Below are positions 26,078-33,922 of a stretch of 64,000 bases of DNA, one piece after another. Position 1 is the first letter of the stretch. Each line of letters opens with the position of its first letter. The position numbers and the translations under genes were made by a program. The notes beneath the pieces were generated by a model. That model was given only the letters and a program-made list of their open reading frames with translations. It did no database searches and had not been told where the DNA came from. The DNA lies in contig NZ_MCGV01000001.1 of NCBI RefSeq assembly GCF_001705235.1, forward strand, positions 744,001-808,000. Direction: 5' to 3'. Source of the stretch: Clostridium pasteurianum. Its GTDB lineage: Bacteria > Bacillota > Clostridia > Clostridiales > Clostridiaceae.

Positions 26078-26112
26078 AATTAACTTTTTAAATGTCCTTT
26101 AATAAGTTAATT
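26078..26112. promoter_or_regulatory. Candidate XylR-type operator upstream of xylB
   Basis: AATTAACTTTTTAAATG (26078-26094) faces CCTTTAATAAGTTAATT (26096-26112): 17-nt arms with two mismatches around one central base. It lies 52-86 nt before the xylB start and shares the half-site seen at 23161-23197. Confidence 0.6.
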
Positions 26113-26192
26113 TTACCTTTTTTTCTATCATTAGTCAATACATTTTTGTAATCTTTTTCATTTTAGTTCATCCTTTGTTACACACAAAAAAA

Positions 26193-26218
26193 TAGCTGTC
26201 CTTTACTAAGAACAGCTA
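26193..26218 (-). terminator. Terminator of the YhgE/Pip gene
   Basis: TAGCTGT (26193-26199) pairs with ACAGCTA (26212-26218); on the minus strand a run of seven T follows. Located 13 nt after the stop codon. Confidence 0.85.
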
Positions 26219-26230
26219 CTTTAATATTCT

Positions 26231-28306
26231 TTATGCAGCTTCAGCAGAATCAGAATTACTACATTTTTTTATATTCCTTACACGACTAATTAATGTTTGG
26301 ATAATGAAACCTCCAGCCAAAAATACTACCATAAAAGTTAATATTACTAATATATTGTGATTTAACACAGACTGATTTATACCTGATATAGTCATCCTAA
26401 GTGTACTTACAGAATAACTCATAGGAACTACTTTATTTACAATTCTAAAAAACTCAGGAGCTGTTTCGATTGGAAAAGTTCCACCCGAAGATGCAAGCTG
26501 CAATATTAATACCACAAACATAACCGCTCCACCTAAAATACCTATAGCATAAGATAGCCCATACATAACACTAAAAAACGCTACCGAAATAAATGCATTA
26601 ATCACACAAAATTCAGGTATGCTTACTGGATTAATCTTAAGTCCATTTAGAAGCGTAAAGCTTAAAATGCACGACTGTAAAATCACAAGACCAGATCCTA
26701 TTATAAAACTGCCAGCAAAACTATTAATTAGCTTACTTTTAAATAAATTTAATTTTTTAACAATCGAAATTATAACGCTTATAAACATTGCACCTATCCA
26801 TAAAGATAGTGATATAAAATATGGTGCTAAGCCTTCTCCATAGTACTTCACGCTATTTATAGAACTATCCTTTAAAGTTATAGGATTTGAAACAAAATTA
26901 GACATATTATCAGCATTAAATTTAAGGTTATCATTTATTTTATTATACCCTGCATTTAATCCGTTGTTAAGTTTTCCTGTTCCATCATTAGCAGTCTGTA
27001 TTCCACTTGTAAGTGCTTTTGAACCACTGCTTAACTTATCTAAACCAGCTTCCAGTTCATCAGTCTTATTAACAGCAGTATTCAAGCCAGTTAATACATT
27101 TCTACTACCATTTTGAAGAGTATTAGCTCCTGCAATTAACTTGTCTACACCTGCAGCTGCTTTGTTTTGACTATCTTCTATTCCTGATGATAATGCACTA
27201 ACTCCATCCGAAACTCCCTGGGTACCACCTTTAAGCTGATTCAGATTGGTAGAAAGCATGTGAGCTGAAGCAGCTGCTTTATTTAATGGTGCTTCACTAC
27301 TATTACCTACATTTGTACCACTTATTTTGTTTAATGCTGTAATGGAAGCTGTAAGCTTATATTTATCTTCATCACTTAAGTTTGAATTATTAATAGCTGC
27401 TAGTTCACTATTTAATACAGAATCCGCTCCCTTTATTCCATTTGTTAATGCTCCAAATGAAGTATCAAACTCACTTGCACCATTTGCAATTAAACCGGTT
27501 TTATAATTAAGCTCAGAAGCACCATTCACTAATAAAGGAAGCTTGTCATTGGGCATAGTTAAATTACTTTTTAATGTATTTAAGCCATCAATTAAAACTG
27601 GGTACCCACTAACTATTTTATCTTGACCACTAGCAATAGTTTGTAATCCTGCTTGAAGATTTTTAGAACCACCTGCGGCAGTATTTAGTCCATCTGATAA
27701 TTGGCTGCTTCCCATAACAAGCTTCTCTGTACCAGCTTGTAACTGCTGTGTTCCGTCAGCTGCATCTTTAATAGACACCTTTACATTCACTAAACTGTTT
27801 ACTAGACTTTTAGAAATTTCCTTTTGTACATTTGAACTTACATTTTCCTTAATGCTATCAGCAACCTTTGATGACATTTGAGAGAATACAAAATTTTTCC
27901 CTTGGTTTCCTATATATATTATTTGAGGAGTTTTAAATTTTCCATCTTGAGCGCTTGCAACACTTTGAGAAAAGTTTTTAGGAATTTCTATAACTGCATA
28001 GTACTTAGTCCCTTTTACTCCATCAATCGCATCTTTATAGCTTACAAATTTCCAATCTACCTTCTTATTACTTTTAAGATTTTTTTCTATATCTTTTCCT
28101 AATGAATATTCTTTACCATTTCTTGTAACACTATTATCTAAATTCACAAACGCAACCGGCACATTCCCAAGACTATTATAAACATCCCATATACTTTCAA
28201 GGTAGGCGAAAGAGTACATGGTTGGCACAAATATTACTGCTGCAATTACTATAGATAAAATCGTTATTGTAAGCTTTTTGTTCTCCTTAATATTTATTAA
28301 TTTCAT
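26231..28306 (-). CDS. YhgE/Pip-domain membrane protein (ABC-2-like)
   Basis: 691 residues. One N-terminal membrane segment (about 10-32), a very long extracytoplasmic part (about 35-490) and about five C-terminal membrane segments. The extracellular part starts with the Pip motif VPVAFVNLDNSV and contains many repeats of the type LxxGxxxLxxGLxxAxxG that should form a long coiled coil. Such proteins are related to phage-infection protein Pip and ESX-linked YueB and may export hydrophobic or toxic compounds. Start ATG 28306 with GGTGG upstream. The divergent TetR gene suggests efflux regulated by a ligand. Confidence 0.9.
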   Translation of the reverse strand: MKLINIKENKKLTITILSIVIAAVIFVPTMYSFAYLESIWDVYNSLGNVPVAFVNLDNSVTRNGKEYSLGKDIEKNLKSNKKVDWKFVSYKDAIDGVKGTKYYAVIEIPKNFSQSVASAQDGKFKTPQIIYIGNQGKNFVFSQMSSKVADSIKENVSSNVQKEISKSLVNSLVNVKVSIKDAADGTQQLQAGTEKLVMGSSQLSDGLNTAAGGSKNLQAGLQTIASGQDKIVSGYPVLIDGLNTLKSNLTMPNDKLPLLVNGASELNYKTGLIANGASEFDTSFGALTNGIKGADSVLNSELAAINNSNLSDEDKYKLTASITALNKISGTNVGNSSEAPLNKAAASAHMLSTNLNQLKGGTQGVSDGVSALSSGIEDSQNKAAAGVDKLIAGANTLQNGSRNVLTGLNTAVNKTDELEAGLDKLSSGSKALTSGIQTANDGTGKLNNGLNAGYNKINDNLKFNADNMSNFVSNPITLKDSSINSVKYYGEGLAPYFISLSLWIGAMFISVIISIVKKLNLFKSKLINSFAGSFIIGSGLVILQSCILSFTLLNGLKINPVSIPEFCVINAFISVAFFSVMYGLSYAIGILGGAVMFVVLILQLASSGGTFPIETAPEFFRIVNKVVPMSYSVSTLRMTISGINQSVLNHNILVILTFMVVFLAGGFIIQTLISRVRNIKKCSNSDSAEAA

Positions 28307-28361
28307 GTGGGTACCACCTTTCTTTTTTATAATCACACAAATTAGACGCTTGCATTTTAAT

Positions 28362-28460
28362 CAACATATGTGTATTATAAGATACATGTTGTATATGTTC
28401 AATCATTAATATCAAGAAATTTGACGATTAATAGACATTTATTCAACATATGTCTATTAA
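28362..28460. promoter_or_regulatory. Divergent promoter region with TetR-type operator
   Basis: TTAATAGACAT (28428-28438) and ATGTCTATTAA (28450-28460) are perfect 11-nt inverted arms 28 nt before the TetR start. A related half, CAACATATGTGTATTA (28362-28377), repeats CAACATATGTCTATTA (28445-28460) with one change, near the YhgE promoter. Symmetry and position fit a TetR repressor controlling both genes. Confidence 0.65.
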
Positions 28461-28488
28461 TAGACACAATATTAAGGAGGTTTCATTT

Positions 28489-29049
28489 ATGAAAGAACAA
28501 AAAATTGATAGACGTGTACGTAAAACCAAAAGTGCTCTGCTGAAATGTTTAACAAAGCTCATGTCTCAAAAGAAACTAAACGATATTACTGTAAAAGAAC
28601 TTACAGAATTAGCTGATGTGAACAGATCTACTTTCTACCTTTATTATAAGGATATATTTGATATGGTAGAACAAATAGAAACAGAAATGTTTGATGAATT
28701 TATAAAAATTTTCCAGAGTCTTAATAAGGAAAATGATAGATATGCAAACTTTCTATCATTTTATACTTATATCTTTGAATATGTACAAAGCAATGCTGAA
28801 ATATGTAAAATATTACTTGGACATGATGGTGATTATGCATTTATACAGAAGTTTAAAGATGCTATTATGCAAACAAAACCTCCATTTAATGGAGCCATTT
28901 CTGAAATAAAGATTCATTTTTTAAGACCTTTTATCATATCAGGCTTTATTGGTGTAGTACAGCAGTGGCTAGAAGATGGTTTAAATGTTCCACCTAAAGA
29001 TATGGCAATTATTATGACTGAAATAAATAGCACTGCTATACACCCATAG
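28489..29049 (+). CDS. TetR/AcrR family transcriptional regulator
   Basis: 186 residues. N-terminal TetR HTH (about 8-55: RRVRKTKSALLKCLTKLM, ITVKELTELADVNRSTFYLYYKD), followed by an all-helical ligand domain like that of the TetR_C_7/YhgE-associated group. Start ATG 28489 has AAGGAGG at 8 nt. Divergent from the YhgE/Pip gene with a perfect palindrome between them, so it most likely represses that gene and itself. Ligand unknown. Confidence 0.92.
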   Translation: MKEQKIDRRVRKTKSALLKCLTKLMSQKKLNDITVKELTELADVNRSTFYLYYKDIFDMVEQIETEMFDEFIKIFQSLNKENDRYANFLSFYTYIFEYVQSNAEICKILLGHDGDYAFIQKFKDAIMQTKPPFNGAISEIKIHFLRPFIISGFIGVVQQWLEDGLNVPPKDMAIIMTEINSTAIHP

Positions 29050-29091
29050 ATTTAAATACATGATTTTTTATAAATGCCTTATTATATCCCT

Positions 29092-29454
29092 CTATTCCAC
29101 TTTTCCAAGAACAAAGCTTATAATTAATATTATAAAAACAAAAGTTGTTATTTTTACGTACAAATAATCCTTTTCCTTAAAAAACACAATTATAGATACT
29201 CCAACACGCATAACAGGAGTGATTATGAGAATTAAAATACCTGTGAGCATTATTGCATAAGATTTAAATGCAATAAGTCCCTTTATTATATCAACAGGAC
29301 TTTTTGGATAATAATTAGATTTATATCCGCTGTTACCGGTTACCAAAAACATGACTAATCCTATACAAATTACAATAGCACTCAGTACAACTCCAGCTCT
29401 TAGAAAATTGCTAACAACAATCTCCATATCCTCCATTTCACTCTTCTCTTTCAT
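29092..29454 (-). CDS. DUF1634 family membrane protein
   Basis: 120 residues with three membrane segments (about 15-37, 57-80, 94-117). DUF1634 genes are usually paired with TSUP transporters, as here: its ATG overlaps the stop codon of the transporter gene by one base. Probably an accessory or small subunit of that transporter; no direct evidence of activity. Confidence 0.88.
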   Translation of the reverse strand: MKEKSEMEDMEIVVSNFLRAGVVLSAIVICIGLVMFLVTGNSGYKSNYYPKSPVDIIKGLIAFKSYAIMLTGILILIITPVMRVGVSIIVFFKEKDYLYVKITTFVFIILIISFVLGKVE

Positions 29455-30293
29455 TAAAATTTCACCCCAAATCCTTTTACAATCATTTCAATTCCAGCAT
29501 AAGCAACAACCGGCACAAAAATCATTCTTATAGTTTTACTTTTTAAATTCTGCATTATTTTTGTTCCTACAGTTGCACCAATAAGCACTCCAAGAGCCAC
29601 CGGTGCAGCTATTTTAGGATCAATATTACCTCTTAGAAGATACACACCTGCACTTGCTGCTGCCGTAACACCTATCATAAAATTACTTGTAGCACTAGAT
29701 ACCTTAAGAGGAAGTCTCATAAACATATCCATTGCCATAACTTTAAACATTCCACTTCCTATACCAAGAAGGCCTGATACTACTCCAGCAACATACATCA
29801 TTCCAAACCCGCTGTATATACCAGTAACATTATAAGAAATATTTTTATCTAAAACTTTATCATAATACTCACCATTTAATTTTAGCTTATCGGCAATGGG
29901 ATGAGCTTCTACATGCTGGGGTATTTCCTCGCCTTTTTTCTTAAACATCTGAAATGCTGAATAAACAAGAAGAATTCCAAAAATCAAATATAAATATTTT
30001 GTATTAAGTAATCCACTTACAAAAGCCCCTGTTATAGCTCCTGTAGTAGTTGCAATTTCGAGAAACATACCTATTCTCATATTAGTTATTTTATCTTTTA
30101 CATAAGCTACTGCTGCACCACTTGATGTTGCAATTACAGATACTATACTTGCACCTATTGCATATTTTATGTCTATTCCAAAGACCAAAGTTAAAACTGG
30201 CGTTATTATTATGCCTCCTCCAAGTCCAAGAATAGCTCCAAATACGCCTGCTGCAATCGATATAATGAATATTTTTAAAGCTAAAATAATCAC
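29454..30293 (-). CDS. TSUP (TauE/SafE) family anion exporter
   Basis: 279 residues with about eight membrane segments in two homologous halves. Each half begins with the family Gly-rich signature: FGAILGLGGGIIITPVL (about 17-33) and VSGLLGIGSGMFKVMAM (about 173-189). The family moves sulfite, sulfoacetate or related small anions. It is coupled to the DUF1634 gene and lies 3 nt after a ROK regulator gene, so the three form an operon; why a sugar-type regulator is linked to it is unclear. Confidence 0.92.
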   Translation of the reverse strand: MIILALKIFIISIAAGVFGAILGLGGGIIITPVLTLVFGIDIKYAIGASIVSVIATSSGAAVAYVKDKITNMRIGMFLEIATTTGAITGAFVSGLLNTKYLYLIFGILLVYSAFQMFKKKGEEIPQHVEAHPIADKLKLNGEYYDKVLDKNISYNVTGIYSGFGMMYVAGVVSGLLGIGSGMFKVMAMDMFMRLPLKVSSATSNFMIGVTAAASAGVYLLRGNIDPKIAAPVALGVLIGATVGTKIMQNLKSKTIRMIFVPVVAYAGIEMIVKGFGVKF

Positions 30294-30296
30294 TTT

Positions 30297-31502
30297 TTAT
30301 TTTCCTCCAATGTGTATATTATTCCCTAAATAATTTTCTATTACCATTAATGCTGAACCTACTGCTATAGCATTTTCTTTAAATTTGCCACCCTTACTAA
30401 ACACAACTTTATTGTTTGTACAGTTATTTTTGCGAAAAGCATCAACGCACTTTTCATAATATGACTCATAGTTTTTAATCAAAGGTCCATATAAAATCAC
30501 TAATTGAGGATTTAATAATCTTACAAGATTCGCAAGTCCAATACCCAAAGTATAGGCACCCTTACTTACGATTTCAAAAGCAAGTTCATCTTTTCCACTA
30601 GCTGCCAGTTCTAATATTTTCTTATACTCTTCCTCCTTAAATTTTTCCTGCTTGCAACTTCGTTTTTCATCCTTTAAATTAAATCTTTTGACTACAGCCT
30701 CAATAGATGAATAACTTTCTACAGAACCTATGCTGCCACAAATAAATTTTTTATCATTTAAATCAACAATCATATTGGCGAAAGCATCTTCTGAATTATT
30801 CATTGCTCTAATAATGGTTCCACTAGTTATTGCTGCTGACCTTATTCCTATTCCACAATTTATGTATACAATGCCTTCTAGTTTTCTACCCATACCAAAT
30901 AAATATTCAGCTAAAACAGCATTGTTAGCACCATTATCTATAAAACAAGGAATAGAAAGCTTCTCTTCAATCATGTCCTTTAATGGCACATTGTTCCATA
31001 AATCATTAAAAAAGTTTTTAGGCTTTAAAAGAACACCCTTTTGCCTATCAAGCGGTCCTACAGTTCCTATACCTATACCCAATATCTCACTTTTATCTAT
31101 TGATAAATCTAGCAACTTTTGCTCTATTAAAGAAACAATCTTTTGGACAGTTTTTTCTGGTGAAAAGCTATCATTCATAAAAAACTCTTCTTTTTTCAAA
31201 ATATCCATTTTTAAATTCGATACAATTATTCTTACATAGGTTCTTGATATATCAATACCTATGACATATATTCCCCTTTGTATTACGCTGTATTCCACTG
31301 CTTTCCTTCCACCAGTTGATTCAGCTGTACCTACTTCCGTTATTAGTTTCTTATCCTCAAGACTTTTCATTACTCTATTTAAAGTTGTCAGCGTCATACC
31401 TGTTAACCCCTGCAAATCTTTCTTTGTAATGATGTCATTCTTATGAACTATGTTAAGTGTACTTAGTTCTCTATCTGATAATTGCCTTAGAATTTCACGC
31501 AT
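30297..31502 (-). CDS. ROK-family transcriptional regulator
   Basis: 401 residues. N-terminal winged HTH (about 10-72: DIITKKDLQGLTGMT, LNRVMKSLEDKKLITEVG), STGGRKAVEY linker, then a ROK domain with GIGIGTVGPLDRQKG, DNGANNAVLAEYLFG and YINCGIGIRSA. The zinc motif of typical ROK proteins is replaced: the expected CxCGxxGC region reads KKFICGSIGSVESY, so one or more ligands are lost. First gene of the operon with the TSUP/DUF1634 pair. Its inducer is unknown. Confidence 0.88.
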   Translation of the reverse strand: MREILRQLSDRELSTLNIVHKNDIITKKDLQGLTGMTLTTLNRVMKSLEDKKLITEVGTAESTGGRKAVEYSVIQRGIYVIGIDISRTYVRIIVSNLKMDILKKEEFFMNDSFSPEKTVQKIVSLIEQKLLDLSIDKSEILGIGIGTVGPLDRQKGVLLKPKNFFNDLWNNVPLKDMIEEKLSIPCFIDNGANNAVLAEYLFGMGRKLEGIVYINCGIGIRSAAITSGTIIRAMNNSEDAFANMIVDLNDKKFICGSIGSVESYSSIEAVVKRFNLKDEKRSCKQEKFKEEEYKKILELAASGKDELAFEIVSKGAYTLGIGLANLVRLLNPQLVILYGPLIKNYESYYEKCVDAFRKNNCTNNKVVFSKGGKFKENAIAVGSALMVIENYLGNNIHIGGK

Positions 31503-31690
31503 ACAAACCTCCTCTTTATATATTTAATTTATACTATTATTATATACCTTTTGACCAATTTGGCAATAAGTTCTTTGCCTAATAAATAGTATTTTTAATT
31601 AAGGCTATGTTTTAAATAAGTGTTGAAAATTGATATATATTAGAAAAATAGGTTATAATATAGATAGAATAGTGTTTAGAATGTAGAATT

Positions 31691-32717
31691 ATGACAAATG
31701 TAAAGTCTATATTAAATGATATTGAAAAGTTACCATTACATCAGAAAGAACAAATACTATCAACTTTAGAAGAAATTCTTGTCTTAGGTTCGCAAGTGAG
31801 CCAAGTAGAACAAGAAGTTAAAGAATTTAGATTTTCTAAGGGGAAAGTATGCCCAATTTGTAGCTCCGAAGCTATATCAGGAAATGGTAAGTATAATGGT
31901 AAACAAAGATATATCTGCAAGTCTTGTAAAAAATCCTTTACTGATTTCACTAATTCTGTAACTTATAAAAGTAAGAAAACATTAGATAAGTGGCTTAAAT
32001 ATGCTAAGTGCATGGTTAATGGATATTCTATTAGGAAGAGTGCTAAAGTTGTAGAAATTAACATAGCGACAAGTTTCTTTTGGAGACATAAAATTCTTGA
32101 TTGTATAAGCACATTCTTAGTCAAGGGATACGTTGATGGTGTTATTGAAGCAGATGAAGTATTCTTTGATGAAAGTTTTAAGGGTACAAAAACCTTCTAA
32201 TATGCCCAGACGCTCTCGTAAAAGAAGCAAACAAGTTAAGAAAAGAGGTATCTCAAAAGAACAAGTTTGCATTGCTACTGCTATTGATAGGCAAGGTAAT
32301 TTAATTATGGAATTAGCATGTAAAGGTAGAATTACCTCCAAGGAATTAGAAAAATTATATGATGGACATATAAGCAATGAATCTATACTTTGTACTGATA
32401 GTCATAAAAGTTATATACAATTTGCAAATGATTTATCATTAGAACACAAACGTATAAAAAGAGATAAACATAAAGAAGGATTATATCATATTCAACATAT
32501 TAATACTCTACATAGTAATTTAAAGAAATGGATGAATAGGTTTAATGGTGTTGAAACAAAATATATCAACAACTATATTAAGTGGTTTAAATGGCTTCAA
32601 ATGTTTGATATAGATAAAGAAATAATAAAGGCTAAAAATTTTATAGTTCAAAGCAATGTAGCACATTCATATATCAAAGTAAAAGATTTAAAAAGCAGAA
32701 AACCAATATATGTATAA
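31691..32717 (+). pseudogene. IS1595-family transposase, frameshifted
   Basis: Two overlapping frames make one transposase of about 340 residues. The first (to 32200) has an N-terminal helical part, a zinc ribbon CPICSSEA-N-CKSCKKSF (about 55-80) and the first catalytic Asp in EADEVFFDESF. At an A5 run near 32190 the frame shifts by one base; the second frame carries on with PSNMPRRSRKRS, IATAIDRQGN, LCTDSHKSY (second Asp) and HIQHINTLHSNLKKWM (final acidic/His region of ISXO2-like DDE domains). Probably inactive, unless the A run supports slippage. Confidence 0.85.
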
Positions 32718-32732
32718 TGGGTGGTGTGAAAA

Positions 32733-33338
32733 ATGGGAATAATTCTGTCACTTCAAGGTTGTATGGCTGTTGGTAAAACGACTGCTGTGAATTATATCAG
32801 AAAAAATGTTCCATATATAAATGTAGACTATGAGTTGAATAGTAGTGTAATTGATGAAATTAAAAGGAGGAATTTAGATAAAAATAAATTCTCAGATTAT
32901 ATTGAAATTCAAAAATTATGGATAGATAAAGAAATAGTACGTTGGGAAAAATCTCAAAAATATGAATGTTCACTAATGGATTTTGGTGCTGAGGAAATCG
33001 AGTTTTATACACTAAATTATCCAAAATCAATGGGGTTTGATTGGGATGTAGTCACTGATTTGAAAAGTGAATTAAATAAATTACATCAATGTTTACCTAA
33101 TCGTATATTATTCTTAGACGCAAGTAAAGATGTGCTAAGAACCCATAAAGAAAATGATACTACAAGAAATAGAAATTTCTTTGAACATCATTTAACACAT
33201 CTTTTACCATTGAAAAAACAATGGTTTCAAGCTAAAGAAAATGTGGATTTTTTGAATGTTAGTACTTTAAATTCCGAAGAAGTTGCAATTGCAGTTAAAA
33301 AGTGGATTGATGATTACTTAAAACTGTTCAATGTCTAA
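32733..33338 (+). CDS. P-loop kinase-like protein carried by the IS1595 transposon
   Basis: 201 residues, soluble. Walker A GCMAVGKTTAVNY (about 9-21) resembles nucleoside or small-molecule kinases; the second acidic motif is SLMDFGAEEIEFY (about 81-93), and LFLDASKDVLRTHKENDTTRNRNF (positions about 128-151) looks like the lid/arginine region of such kinases. Substrate unknown; nucleoside or antibiotic phosphorylation are possibilities. It starts 15 nt after the transposase stop with GGTGG upstream and lies inside the transposon ends, so it is cargo. Unlike the transposase it is intact, which suggests it has been kept for use. Confidence 0.8.
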   Translation: MGIILSLQGCMAVGKTTAVNYIRKNVPYINVDYELNSSVIDEIKRRNLDKNKFSDYIEIQKLWIDKEIVRWEKSQKYECSLMDFGAEEIEFYTLNYPKSMGFDWDVVTDLKSELNKLHQCLPNRILFLDASKDVLRTHKENDTTRNRNFFEHHLTHLLPLKKQWFQAKENVDFLNVSTLNSEEVAIAVKKWIDDYLKLFNV

Positions 33339-33387
33339 TATTATGGGCATAATCTGTAATTACAAAGAATTCTAAATGTATTTATAC

Positions 33388-33425
33388 AAAAAATTATAGA
33401 TGGACAATCCTAACTATAATTTTTT
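33388..33425 (+). terminator. Terminator of the transposon cargo gene
   Basis: AAAAAATTATAG (33388-33399) pairs with CTATAATTTTTT (33414-33425), just inside the right inverted repeat, and ends in a T run. Confidence 0.7.
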
Positions 33426-33463
33426 ATCATATTTCAACATTATATTAAAACATAGCCTTAATT

Positions 33464-33497
33464 AAAAAGGCAGAGTGCCAATTTGGTGTACTCCGCC
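33464..33497 (-). terminator. Terminator of the Spo0E-like gene, transposon insertion site
   Basis: On the minus strand GGCGGAGT pairs with ACTCTGCC (33469-33497), followed by TTTTTAATTAA. The IS1595 target duplication TTAATTAA begins in the T run, so the insertion did not harm the terminator. Confidence 0.75.
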
Positions 33498-33507
33498 CTT
33501 TTCTTTC

Positions 33508-33681
33508 TTACTTGTCCAAAGTTTTGTTAATAATTTCATTGTACTTATTCAATACCGTATCAAGCATCTGACTGGCTGCTACTACATCTGGATTGACCAG
33601 ATTGCCATTTTCATCAATTAATTTGTTTAAATTAACTCTAAGTTTTTCTATTTGTTCTTTTATTTCTTCAATTTCTGACAT
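33508..33681 (-). CDS. Spo0E-like aspartyl-phosphate phosphatase
   Basis: 57 residues, two helices in a hairpin. The family signature SQMLDTVLNKYNEII (about 36-50, SQxLD) is present. Spo0E-type proteins remove phosphate from Spo0A~P and so hold back sporulation; in clostridia the target is inferred. Start ATG 33681 has GGAGG at 8 nt; an in-frame ATG 6 codons upstream includes the ribosome site. Single gene with its own terminator. Confidence 0.88.
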   Translation of the reverse strand: MSEIEEIKEQIEKLRVNLNKLIDENGNLVNPDVVAASQMLDTVLNKYNEIINKTLDK

Positions 33682-33883
33682 TTTTCGACCTCCTTCCATT
33701 TTAAATATATAGGAAGGAGTAATAATATAAAATATTAAAATAAATCCAACTGATAAGTATTTTATACTTAATGTAATTTTGTTGATATATGCCGAATTTC
33801 TGTCAGTGTAGTAATAGTAGGTCTGTTGTATTTAAATATAAATATTGTGAGCCGAAAAAGCAGATGATTTTTTGCATAAAAAT

Positions 33884-33919
33884 AAAAAGCTTCCTGAATA
33901 TACTTCATGGAAGCTTTTT
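33884..33919 (-). terminator. Terminator of the PTS operon 1
   Basis: AAAAAGCTTCC (33884-33894) with GGAAGCTTTTT (33909-33919), a perfect 11-bp stem directly after the acetylesterase gene, which is the last gene of the operon. Confidence 0.85.
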
Positions 33920-33922
33920 ATT

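Larger units (their letters stand above)
31603..33457 (+). mobile_element. IS1595-family transposon with cargo gene, 1855 bp
   Basis: The ends are inverted repeats: GGCTATGTTTTAAATAAGTG at 31603 against GGCTATGTTTTAATATAATG read inward from 33457, continuing with imperfect match to about 32 nt. The element is flanked by perfect 8-bp direct repeats TTAATTAA (31595-31602 and 33458-33465), the target-duplication size of IS1595. Inside are a frameshifted transposase, a P-loop kinase-like gene on the same strand, and a terminator. Insertion is just behind the T run of the terminator of the Spo0E-like gene. Confidence 0.93.

Noticed and set aside
32185-32205. Programmed frameshift in the IS1595 transposase
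   Set aside because: Only an A5 run is present. It could slip, but a simple one-base insertion explains it as well and I have no support for the programmed version.
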